A stretch of 64,000 nucleotides of DNA, from the NCBI RefSeq assembly GCF_050948215.1, contig NW_027488843.1:62001-126000 (forward strand), given 5' to 3'. The position numbers and the translations under genes were made by a program. This stretch comes from Halictus rubicundus. Taxonomy: Eukaryota > Arthropoda > Insecta > Hymenoptera > Halictidae. Below are positions 1-11,740 of this stretch, in pieces (within the stretch, counting starts at the first letter, position 1; the number at the start of each line of letters is the position of its first letter). The notes under the pieces are model-generated. The model was not told where the DNA came from and did not search any database. It was given only the letters and a program-made list of their open reading frames with translations.

Positions 1-1440
1 TCCTCTATCCTCTATCCTATCCTCTATCCTATCCTATCCTCTATCCTACCCTATCCTCTATCCTATCCTATCCTCTATCCTAACCTATCCTCTATCCTAT
101 CCTATCCTCTATCCTATCCTATCCTCAACGCTATCCTATCCTCATTACTATCCTATACTCCATTATATCCTATCCGCTATTGTATCATATCCTCTATCCT
201 ATAATATCCTCTATCCAATCCAACCCTCTATCCTATCCTCTATCCTATCCTATCCTCTATCCTATCCTATCCTCTATCCTATCCTATCCTCTATCCTATC
301 CTATCCTCTATCCTATCCTATCCTCTATCCTATCCTATCCTCTATCCTATCCTATCCTCTATCCTATCCTATCCTCTATCCTATCCTATCCTCTATCCTA
401 TCCTATCCTCTATCCTATCCTATCCTCTATCCTATCCTATCCTCTATCCTGTCCTATCCTCTATAATATCGTATCCTCTATCATATCCTATCCTCTTTCC
501 TATAATATCATCTATCCTATCCAATCTCTATCGTCTCCTTTCCTCTATCCTATCCAATCACCTATCTTATCTTCTATCGTCTCCTGTCCTCTATCCTATC
601 CAATCCCCTATCCTATCCTCTATCCTATCCTATCCTCTATCCTATCCTATCCTCTATCCTATCCTATCCTCTATCCTATCCTATCCTCTATCCTATCCTA
701 TCCTATCCTCTATCCTATCCTATCCTCTATCCAATCCTATCCTTTATCCTATCATATCCTCTATCCTATCCTATCCTCTATCCTATCCTATATCCTATCC
801 TATCCTCTACCCTATGTTATCCTCTACCCCATCCTATCCTCTATCCTATCCTATCCTCTATCCAATCCTATCCTCTATCCTATTATATCCTCTATCGTAT
901 CCTATCCTCTATCCTATCCTATCCTATCCTCTATCCTATCCTATCCTCTATCCTATCCTATCCTATCCTCTATCCTATCCTATCCTCTATCCTATCCTAT
1001 CCTCTATCCTATCCTATCCTCTATCCAGTCAAATCCTCTATAATATCGTATCCTCTATCATATCCTATCCTCTTTCCTATAATATCATCTATCCTATCCA
1101 ATCTCTATCGTCTCCTTTCCTCTATCCTATCCAATCCCCTATCTTATCTACTATCGTCTCCTGTCCTCTATCCTATCCAATCCCCTATCCTATCCTCTAT
1201 CCTATCCTATCCTCTATCCTATCCTACCCTCAATCCTATCCTATCCTATGCTCTATCCTATTCTATACTCTATCCTATCCCATCCTCTATCCTAACCTAT
1301 CCTCTATCCTATCCTATCCTCTATCCTATCCTATCCTCTATCCTATCCTATCCTCTATCCTATCCTATCCTCTATCCTATCCTATCCTCTATCCCATCCT
1401 ATCCTCTATCCTATCCTATCCTCTATCCTATCCTATCCTG
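1..1440. repeat. Satellite subdomain with CTCAACGC cassette and TATAATATCG cassettes
   Basis: This stretch opens with plain 17-mers, then one diverged cassette near 124-225 (CTCAACGC, TCATTACT, ACTCCATTAT, CCGCTATT). Two copies of a second cassette follow (TATAATATCG, then CTCTTTCC, TCTCTATCGTCTCCTTTCC and CCAATC), starting near 462 and 1039, 577 bp apart. Homogeneous 17-mers lie between them (about 240-450 and 600-720). No coding signal is present; forward frames stay open only because of the repeat. Confidence 0.85.
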
Positions 1441-3018
1441 TATCCTATCCTATCCTCTATCCTATACTATCCTCTATCCTATCCTATCCTCAATCCTATC
1501 CTATCCTCTATCCTCTCCTATCCTTTATACTAACCAATCCTCTATCCTATCCTCTATCCTATCCTATCCTCTATCCTATCCTATCCTCCATCGTCTCCTA
1601 TACTCTATCCTATCCAATCCCCTACCCTATCCTCTATCCTATCCTATATTCTATCCTATCCAATCCTACATCCTATCCTATCCTCTATCCTATCCTATCA
1701 TCTATCCTATCCTATCCTCTATCCTAACCTATCCTCTATCCTATCCTATCCTCTATCCTATCCTATCCTCTATCCTCTCCATCCTCTATCCTATCCTATC
1801 CTCTATCATATCCTGTCCTCTTTCCTATAATATCCTCTATCCTATCCAATCTCTATCGTCTCCTTTCCTCTATCCTATCCAATCCCCTATCTTATCTTCT
1901 ATCGTCTCCTGTCCTCTATCCTATCCAATCCCCTATCCTATCCTCTATCCTATCCTATCATCTATCCTATCCTATCCTCTATCCTATCCTATCCTCTATC
2001 CAATCCTATCCTTTATCCTATCCTATCCACTATCCTATCCTATCCTCTATCCTATCCTATATCCTATCCTATCCTCTATCCTATGTTATCCTCTACCCCA
2101 TCCTATCCTCTATCCTATCCTATCCTCTATCCTATCCTATCCTCAACGCTATCCTATCCTCATTACTATCCTATACTCCATTATATCCTATCCGCTATCG
2201 TATCATATCCTCTATCTTATAATATCCTCTATCCAATCCAATCCTCTATCCTATCCTCTATCCTATCCTCTATCCTATCCTATCCTCTATCCTATCCTCT
2301 ATCCTATCCTATCCTCTATCCTATCAAATCCTCTATCCTATCCTATCCTCTATCCTATCCTATACTCTATCCTATCCTATCCTCTATCCTATCCTATGCT
2401 CTATCCTATCCTATCCTCTATCCTATCCTATCCTCTATCCTATCCTATCCTCTATCCTATCCTATCCTCTATCCTATCCTATCCTCTATCCTATCCTATC
2501 CTCTATCCTATCCCATCCTCTATCCAGTCCTATCCTCTATAATATCGTATCCTCTATCATATCCTATCCTCTTTCCTATAATATCATCTATCCTATCCAA
2601 TCTCTATCGTCTCCTTTCCTCTATCCTATCCAATCCCCTATCTTATCTACTATCGTCTCCTGTCCTCTATCCTATCCAATCCCCTATCCTATCCTCTATC
2701 CTATCCTATCCTCTATCCTATCCTACCCTCAATCCTATCCTATCCTATGCTCTATCCTATTCTATACTCTATCCTATCCCATCGTCTATCCTAACCTATC
2801 CTCTATCCTATCCTATCTTCTATCCTATCCTATCCTGTATCCTATCCTGTCCTCTATCCTATCCTATCGTCTATCCTGTCCTATCCTCTATAATATCGTA
2901 TCCTCTATCCTATCCTATCCTCTATCCTATCCTATGCTCTATCCTATCCTATCCTCTATCCTATCCTATCCTCTATCCTATCCTATCCTCTATCCTATCC
3001 TATCCTCTATCCTATCCT
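1441..3018. repeat. Copy 1 of a 3,347-bp-spaced duplication
   Basis: This segment matches 4788-6365 nearly base for base. Shared rare variants at the same offset include CTATACTATCC (1464/4811), CCATCGTCTCC (1588/4935), the CTCAACGC cassette (2144/5491) and CTATCAAATCC (about 2330/5677). One visible difference is CGTCTATCC at about 2867 against CCTCTATCC at about 6214. It ends where copy 2 gains a TATTCTC variant at 6365. The near identity indicates recent duplication or gene-conversion-like homogenisation. Confidence 0.85.
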
Positions 3019-4787
3019 ATCCTCTATCCTATCCTATCCTCTATCCTATCCTATCCTCTATCCTATCCTATCCTCTATCCTATCCTATCCTCTATCCTAT
3101 ACTATCCTCTATCCTATCCTATCCTCAATCCTATCCTATCCTCTATCCTCTCCTATCCTTTATACTAACCAATCCTCTATCCTATCCTCTATCCTATCCT
3201 ATCCTCTATCCTATCCTATCCTCCATCGTCTCCTATACTCTATCCTATCCAATCCCCTACCCTATCCTCTATCCTATCCTATATTCTATCCTATCCAATC
3301 CTACATCCTATCCTATCCTCTATCCTATCCTATCCTCTATCCTATCCTATCCTCTATCCTAACCTATCCTCTATCCTATCCTATCCTCTATCCTATCCTA
3401 TCCTCTATCCTCTCCATCCTCTATCCTATCCTACCCTCAATCCTATCCTATCCTATGCTCTATCCTATTCTATACTCTATCCTATCCCATCGTCTATCCC
3501 TATCCTAACCTATCCTCTATCCTATCCTATCTTCTATCCTATCCTATCCTGTATCCTATCCTGTCCTCTATCCTATCCTATCCTCTATCCTGATCCTATC
3601 CTCTCTACCTATCGTATCCTCTATCCTATCCTATCCTCTAGTCCTATCCTATCCTCTATCCTATCCTATCCTCTATCCTATCCTATCCTCTATCCTATCC
3701 TATCCTCTATCCTATCCTATCCTCTATCCTCTATCTCTATCCTATCCTCTATCCTATCCTATCCTCCTATCCTATCCTATCCTCTATCCTATCTATCCTC
3801 TATCTATCCTATCCTCTATCCAGTCCTATCCTCTATAATATCGTCTCTCATCATATCTATCTCTTTCCTATAATATCATCTATCCTATCCAATCTCTATC
3901 GTCTCCTTTCCTCTATCCTATCCAATCCCCTATCTTATCTACTATCGTCTCCTGTCCTCTATCCTATCCAATCCCCTATCCTATCCTCTATCCTATCCTA
4001 TCCTCTATCCTATCCTACCCTCAATCCTATCCTATCCTATGCTCTATCCTATTCTATACTCTATCCTATCCCATCCTCTATCCTAACCTATCCTCTATCC
4101 TATCCTATCCTCTATCCTATCCTATCCTCTATCCTATCCTATCCTCTATCCTATCCTATTCTCTATCCTATCCTATCCTCTATCCTATCCTATCCTCTAT
4201 CCTATCCTATCCTCAATCCTATCCTATCCTCTATCCTATCCTATTCTCTATCCTATCCTATCCTCTATCCAATCCTATCCTTTATCCTATCCTATCCTCT
4301 ATCCTATCCTATCCTCTATCCTATCCTATATCCTATCCTATCCTCTATCCTATCCTATATCCTATCCTATCCTCTATCCTATGTTATCCTCTACCCCATC
4401 CTATCCTCTATCCTATCCTATCCTCTATCCAATCCTATCCTCTATCCTATTATATCCTCTATCGTATCCTATCCTCTATCCTATCCTATCCTATCCTCTA
4501 TCCTATCCTCTATCCTATCCTATCCTCTATCCTATCCTATGCTCTATCCTATCCTATCCTCTATCCTATCCATCCTCTATCCTTTCCTATCCTCTATCAT
4601 ATCCTATCCTCTTTCCTATAATATCCTCTATCCTATCCAATCTCTATCGTCTCCTTTCCTCTATCCTATCCAATCCCCTATCTTATCTTCTATGGTCTCC
4701 TGTCCTCTATCCTATCCAATAACCTATCATATCCTCTATCCCATCCTATCCTCTATCCTATCCTATCCTCTATCCTATCCTATCCTC
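3019..4787. repeat. Mixed satellite segment with a partial copy and an irregular patch
   Basis: About 3080-3425 repeats 1445-1790 at an offset of 1,635 bp (CTATACTATCC at 1464 and 3099). From about 3490 to 3860 the 17-bp register breaks down: small losses and gains give CTATCTATCC, TCTCTACC, CTAGTCC and TATCTCTAT. The regular cassette then resumes (TCTCTATCGTCTCCTTTCC near 3894). About 4157-4722 is a copy of 6365-6930. No gene is visible. Confidence 0.8.
4157..4722. repeat. Copy 1 of a 2,208-bp-spaced duplication (copy 2 at 6365-6930)
   Basis: TATTCTCTATCC at 4157 and 6365, and CTATGTTATCCTC at 4380 and 6588, are 2,208 bp apart. The intervening order of variants is the same, including a CTATCCATCC junction with a short monomer. 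A visible difference is CTATGGTC near 4692 against CTATCGTC near 6900. It shares the CTATGTTATCC marker with positions near 813, 2082, 5429, 9805 and 15370, so several higher-order repeats carry the same monomer. Confidence 0.8.
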
Positions 4788-6365
4788 TATCCTATCCTAT
4801 CCTCTATCCTATACTATCCTCTATCCTATCCTATCCTCAATCCTATCCTATCCTCTATCCTCTCCTATCCTTTATACTAACCAATCCTCTATCCTATCCT
4901 CTATCCTATCCTATCCTCTATCCTATCCTATCCTCCATCGTCTCCTATACTCTATCCTATCCAATCCCCTACCCTATCCTCTATCCTATCCTATATTCTA
5001 TCCTATCCAATCCTACATCCTATCCTATCCTCTATCCTATCCTATCCTCTATCCTATCCTATCCTCTATCCTAACCTATCCTCTATCCTATCCTATCCTC
5101 TATCCTATCCTATCCTCTATCCTCTCCATCCTCTATCCTATCCTATCCTCTATCATATCCTGTCCTCTTTCCTATAATATCCTCTATCCTATCCAATCTC
5201 TATCGTCTCCTTTCCTCTATCCTATCCAATCCCCTATCTTATCTTCTATCGTCTCCTGTCCTCTATCCTATCCAATCCCCTATCCTATCCTCTATCCTAT
5301 CCTATCATCTATCCTATCCTATCCTCTATCCTATCCTATCCTCTATCCAATCCTATCCTTTATCCTATCCTATCCACTATCCTATCCTATCCTCTATCCT
5401 ATCCTATATCCTATCCTATCCTCTATCCTATGTTATCCTCTACCCCATCCTATCCTCTATCCTATCCTATCCTCTATCCTATCCTATCCTCAACGCTATC
5501 CTATCCTCATTACTATCCTATACTCCATTATATCCTATCCGCTATCGTATCATATCCTCTATCTTATAATATCCTCTATCCAATCCAATCCTCTATCCTA
5601 TCCTCTATCCTATCCTCTATCCTATCCTATCCTCTATCCTATCCTCTATCCTATCCTATCCTCTATCCTATCAAATCCTCTATCCTATCCTATCCTCTAT
5701 CCTATCCTATACTCTATCCTATCCTATCCTCTATCCTATCCTATGCTCTATCCTATCCTATCCTCTATCCTATCCTATCCTCTATCCTATCCTATCCTCT
5801 ATCCTATCCTATCCTCTATCCTATCCTATCCTCTATCCTATCCTATCCTCTATCCTATCCCATCCTCTATCCAGTCCTATCCTCTATAATATCGTATCCT
5901 CTATCATATCCTATCCTCTTTCCTATAATATCATCTATCCTATCCAATCTCTATCGTCTCCTTTCCTCTATCCTATCCAATCCCCTATCTTATCTACTAT
6001 CGTCTCCTGTCCTCTATCCTATCCAATCCCCTATCCTATCCTCTATCCTATCCTATCCTCTATCCTATCCTACCCTCAATCCTATCCTATCCTATGCTCT
6101 ATCCTATTCTATACTCTATCCTATCCCATCGTCTATCCTAACCTATCCTCTATCCTATCCTATCTTCTATCCTATCCTATCCTGTATCCTATCCTGTCCT
6201 CTATCCTATCCTATCCTCTATCCTGTCCTATCCTCTATAATATCGTATCCTCTATCCTATCCTATCCTCTATCCTATCCTATGCTCTATCCTATCCTATC
6301 CTCTATCCTATCCTATCCTCTATCCTATCCTATCCTCTATCCTATCCTATCCTCTATCCTATCCT
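4788..6365. repeat. Copy 2 of the 3,347-bp-spaced duplication
   Basis: This is the partner of 1441-3018, with the same order of variant monomers, including the CTCAACGC cassette at 5491 and the 12-bp monomer run near 5590-5640. A CCTG variant at 1440 in the first copy is absent at the matching place here (4787), which sets the left limit. Confidence 0.85.
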
Positions 6366-7214
6366 ATTCTCTATCCTATCCTATCCTCTATCCTATCCTA
6401 TCCTCTATCCTATCCTATCCTCAATCCTATCCTATCCTCTATCCTATCCTATTCTCTATCCTATCCTATCCTCTATCCAATCCTATCCTTTATCCTATCC
6501 TATCCTCTATCCTATCCTATCCTCTATCCTATCCTATATCCTATCCTATCCTCTATCCTATCCTATATCCTATCCTATCCTCTATCCTATGTTATCCTCT
6601 ACCCCATCCTATCCTCTATCCTATCCTATCCTCTATCCAATCCTATCCTCTATCCTATTATATCCTCTATCGTATCCTATCCTCTATCCTATCCTATCCT
6701 ATCCTCTATCCTATCCTCTATCCTATCCTATCCTCTATCCTATCCTATGCTCTATCCTATCCTATCCTCTATCCTATCCATCCTCTATCCTTTCCTATCC
6801 TCTATCATATCCTATCCTCTTTCCTATAATATCCTCTATCCTATCCAATCTCTATCGTCTCCTTTCCTCTATCCTATCCAATCCCCTATCTTATCTTCTA
6901 TCGTCTCCTGTCCTCTATCCTATCCAATCCCCTATCCTATCCTCTATCCCATCCTATCCTCTATCCTATCCTATCCTCTATCCCATCCTATCCTCTATCC
7001 TATCATATCCTCTATCCTATACTATCCTCTATCCTATCCTATCCTATCCTCTATCCTATCCAATCCCCTATCCTATACTCTATCCTATCACATCCTCTAT
7101 CCTATCCTATCCTCTATCCTATCCTATCCTATCCTCTATCCTATCCTATCCTCTATCCTATCCTATCCTCTATCCTATCCTATCCTCAATCCTATCCTAT
7201 CCTCTATCCTCTCC
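6366..7214. repeat. Satellite segment, copy 2 of the 2,208-bp duplication and following array
   Basis: 6366-6930 repeats 4158-4722. Beyond it the array holds CCCATCC and CATATCC variants and TATACTATCC (about 7017), then a run to the CTCTCCTATCCTTTATACT marker at about 7210. Nothing other than satellite is visible. Confidence 0.75.
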
Positions 7215-8440
7215 TATCCTTTATACTAACCAATCCTCTATCCTATCCTCTATCCTATCCTATCCTATCCTCCATCGTCTCCTATCCTCTATCCTATCCA
7301 ATCCCCTACCCTATCCTCTATCCTATCCTATATTCTATCCTATCCTATCCTACATCCTATCCTATCCTCCATCGTCTCCTATCCTCTATCCTATCCAATC
7401 CCCTATCCTATCCTCTATCCTATCCTATCCTCTATCCTATCCTATCCTCTATCCTATCCTATCCTCTGTCCTAACCTATCCTCTATCCTATCCTATCCTC
7501 TATCCTATCCTATCCTCTATCCTATCCTATCCTCTATCCTAACCTATCCTCTATCCTATCCTATCCTGTATCCTATCGTATCCTCAACGCTATCCTATCC
7601 TCATTCCTATCCTATACTCCATTATATCCTATCCGCTATCCTATCATATCCTCTATCCTATAATATCCTCTATCCTATCCAATCCTCTATCCTATCCTCT
7701 ATCCTATGCTCTATCCTATCCTCTATCCTATCCTATCCTCTATCCTATCCTCTATCCTATCCTCTATCCTATCCTATCCTCTATCCTCTCCTATCCTTTA
7801 TACTAACCAATCCTCTATCCTATCCTGTATCCTATCCTATCCTCTATCCTATCCTATCCTCCATCGTCTCCTATCCTCTATCCTATCCAATCCCCTACCC
7901 TATCCTCTATCCTATCCTATATTCTATCCTATCCAATCCTACATCCTATCCTATCCTCCATCGTCTCCTATCCTCTATCCTATCCAATCCCCTATCCTAT
8001 CCTCTATCCTATCCTATCCTCTATCCTATCCTATCCTCTATCCTATCCTATCCTCTGTCCTAACCTATCCTCTATCCTATCCTATCCTCTATCCTATCCT
8101 ATCCTCTATCCTATCCTATCCTCTATCCTAACCTATCCTCTATCCTATCCTATCCTGTATCCTATCGTATCCTCAACGCTATCCTATCCTCATTCCTATC
8201 CTATACTCCATTATATCCTATCCGCTATCCTATCATATCCTCTATCCTATAATATCCTCTATCCTATCCAATCCTCTATCCTATCCTCTATCCTATGCTC
8301 TATCCTATCCTCTATCCTATCCTATCCTCTATCCTATCCTCTATCCTATCCTCTATCCTCTATCCTATCCTCCATCCTATCCTATCCTCTATCCTATCCT
8401 ATCCTCTATCCTATCCTATCCTCTATCCTAACCTATCCTC
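7215..8440. repeat. 589-bp tandem higher-order repeat, two copies
   Basis: CCATCGTC at 7272/7861, CTGTCCTAACC at 7466/8055, CTCAACGC cassettes at 7585/8174 and CTATGCTCTATCC near 7705/8294 are all 589 bp apart. At the left edge the TCTCCTATCCTTTATACT marker is offset by only 577 bp (7211/7788), so the copies differ there by one 12-bp monomer. Confidence 0.85.
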
Positions 8441-9149
8441 TATCCTATCCTCTATCCTATCCTATCCTCAACGCTATCCTATCCTCATTACTATCCTATA
8501 CTCCATTACATACTATCCGCTATCGTATCATATCCTCTATCCTATAATATCCTCTATCCAATCCAATCCTCTATCCTATCCTCTATCCTATCCTCTATCC
8601 TATCCTCTATCCTATCCTATCCTCTATCCTATCCTCTATCCTATCCTCTATCCTATCCTATCCTCTATCCTATCCTATCCTCTATCCTATCCTATCCTCT
8701 ATCCTATCCTATCCTCTATCCTATCCTATCCTCTATCCTATCCTATCCTCTATCCTATCCTATCCTCTATCCTATCCTATCCTCTATCCTATCCTATCCT
8801 CTATCCTATCCTATCCTCTATTCTATCCTATCCTCTATCCTATCCTATCCTCTATCCTATCCTATCCTCTATCCTATCCTATCCTCTATCCTATCCTATC
8901 GTCTATCCTATCCTCTCCTCTATCCTATCCTATCCTCTATCCAGTCCTATCCTCTATAATATCGTATCCTCTATCATATCCTATCCTCTTTCCTGTAATA
9001 TCATCTATCCTATCCAATCTCTATCGTCTCCTTTCCTCTATCCTATCCATTCCCCTATCTTATCTTCTATCGTCTCCTGTCCTCTATCCTATCCAATCCC
9101 CTATCCTATCCTCTATCCTATCCTATCCTCTATCCTATCCTACCCTCAA
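8441..9149. repeat. Cassette followed by a homogeneous 17-mer run
   Basis: A CTCAACGC cassette starts at 8469 (with ATTACATACT instead of ATTATATCCT). It is followed by 12-bp monomers and, from about 8650 to 8890, almost pure 17-mers with a single CTATTC variant near 8820. A TATAATATCG cassette follows near 8955. No other feature is visible. Confidence 0.8.
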
Positions 9150-11740
9150 TCCTATTCTATCCTATGCTCTATCCTATTCTATACTCTATCCTATCCCATC
9201 CTCTATCCTAACCTATCCTCTATCCTATCCTATCCTCTATCCTATCCTATCCTGTATCCTATCCTATCCTCTATCCTATCCTATCCTCTATCCTGTCCTA
9301 TCCTCTATAATATCGTATCCTCTATCATATCCTATCCTCTTTCCTATAATATCATCTATCCTATCCAATCTCTATCGTCTCCTTTCCTATATCCTATCCA
9401 ATCCCGTATCTTATCTTCTATCGTCTCCTGTCCTCTATCCTATCCAATCCCCTATCCTATCCTCTATCCTATCCTATCCTCTATCCTATCCTACCCTCAA
9501 TCCTATCCTATGCTCTATCCTATTCTATACTCTATCCTATCACATCCTCTATCCTATCCTATCCTCTATCCTATCCTATCCTCTATCCTATCCTATCCTC
9601 TATCCTATCCTATCCTCTATCCTATCCTATCCTCTATCCTATCCTATCCTCTATCCTATCCTATCCTCAATCCTATCCTATCCTCTATCCTATCCTATTA
9701 TCTATCCTATCCTATCCTCTATCCAATCCTATCCTTTATCCTATCCTATCCTCTATCGTATCCTATCCTCTATCCTATCCTATATCCTATCCTATCCTCT
9801 ATCCTATGTTATCCTCTACCCCATCCTATCCTCTATCGTATCCTATCCTCTATCCAATCCTATCCTCTATCCTATTATATCCTCTATCGTATCCTATCCT
9901 ATCCTCTATCCTATCCTATCCTCTATCCTATCCTATCCTCTATCCTATCCATCCTCTATCCTATCCTATCCTCTACCATATCCTATCCTCTATCCTATAA
10001 TATCCTCTATCCTATCCAATCTCTATCGTCTCCTTTCCTCTATCCTATCCAATCCCCTATGTTATCTTCTATCTTCTCATGTCCTCTATCCTATCCAATC
10101 CCCTATCCTATCCTCTATCCCATCCTATCCTCTATCCTATCCTATCCTCTATCCCATCCTATCCTCTATCCTATCATATCCTCTATCCTATACTATCCTC
10201 TATCCTATCCTATCCTATCCTCTATCCTATCCAATCCCCTATCCTATCCACTATCCTATCCTATCCTCTATCCTATCCTATCTTTTATCCTATCCTATCC
10301 TCTATCCTATCCGATCCTCTATCCTATCCTATCATCTACCCTATCCTATCCTCTATTATATCCTATCCTCTATCCTATCCGATCCTCTATCCTATCCTAT
10401 CCTCTATCCTATCTTATCCTCTATACTATCCAATCCCCTATCCTATCCTCTATCCAATCCTATCCTCTATTCTATCCTATCATCTATCCTATCCTATCCT
10501 CTATCCTATCCTATCCTATCCTCTATCCTATCCTATGCTCTATCCTATTCTATACTCTATCCTATCCCATCCTCTATCCTAACCTATCCTCTATCCTATC
10601 CTATCCTCTATCCTATCCTATCCTGTATCCTATCCTATCCTCTATCCTATCCTATCCTCTATCCTGTCCTATCCTCTATCATATCCTATCCTCTTTCCTA
10701 TAATATCATCTATCCTATCCAATCTCTATCCTATCCTATCCTCTATCCTATCCTATCCTCTATCCTATCCTATCCTCTATCCTATCCTATCCGCTATCCT
10801 ATCCTATCCTCTATTCTATCCTATACTCTATCCTAACCTATCCTCTATCCTATCCTATTCTCTATCCTATCCTAACCTGAACCCTATCCTATCCTCATTC
10901 CTAACCTATACTCCATTATATCCTATCCGCTATCCTATCATATCCTCTATCCTATCCTCTATCCTATCCTCTATCCTATCCTATCCTCAACCCTATCCTA
11001 TCCTCATTCCTATCCTATACTCCATTGTATCCTATCCGCTATCCTATCATATCCTCTATCCTATCCAATCCTCTATCCTATCCTATCCTCTATCCTATCC
11101 TATCCTCTATCTGACACTATCCTCTAGCCTATCCTATCCTCTATCCTATCCTCTATCCTATCCTATCCTCTATCCTATCCTATCCTCTATCCTATCCTAT
11201 CCTCTATCCTATCCTATCCTCTATCCTATCCTATCCTATCCTCTATCCTATCCTATGCTCTATCCTATTCTATACTCTATCCTATCCCATCCTCTATCCT
11301 AACCTATCCTCTATCCTATCCTATCCTCTATCCTATCCTATCCTGTATCCTATCCTATCCTCTATCCTATCCTATCCTCTATCCTGTCCTATCCTCTATC
11401 ATATCCTATCCTCTTTCCTATAATATCATCTATCCTATCCAATCTCTATCGTCTCCTTTCCTATATCCTATCCAATCCCGTATCTTATCTTCTATCGTCT
11501 CCTGTCCTCTATCCTATCCAATCCCCTATCCTATCCTCTATCCTATCCTATCCTCTATCCTATCCTACCCTCAATCCTATCCTATGCTCTATCCTATTCT
11601 ATACTCTATCCTATCACATCCTCTATCCTATCCTATCCTCTATCCTATCCTATCCTCTATCCTATCCTATCCTCTATCCTATCCTATCCTCTATCCTATC
11701 CTATCCTCTATCCTATCCTATCCTCTATCCTATCCTATCC
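9150..11740. repeat. Copy 1 of a 5,565-bp-spaced segmental duplication
   Basis: Pairs at exactly 5,565 bp include CTATGCTC (9164/14729), CCTGTATCC (9251/14816), CTATGTTATCC (9805/15370), AACCTGAACCC (10874/16439), TCCATTGTATCC (11021/16586), CTGACACTATCC (11111/16676) and CTATGCTC (11584/17149). Between about 9300 and 9800 the offset shifts to 5,548, one 17-bp monomer, then returns. The copy ends near 11740, where the partner enters its own 521-bp repeat. Confidence 0.9.
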
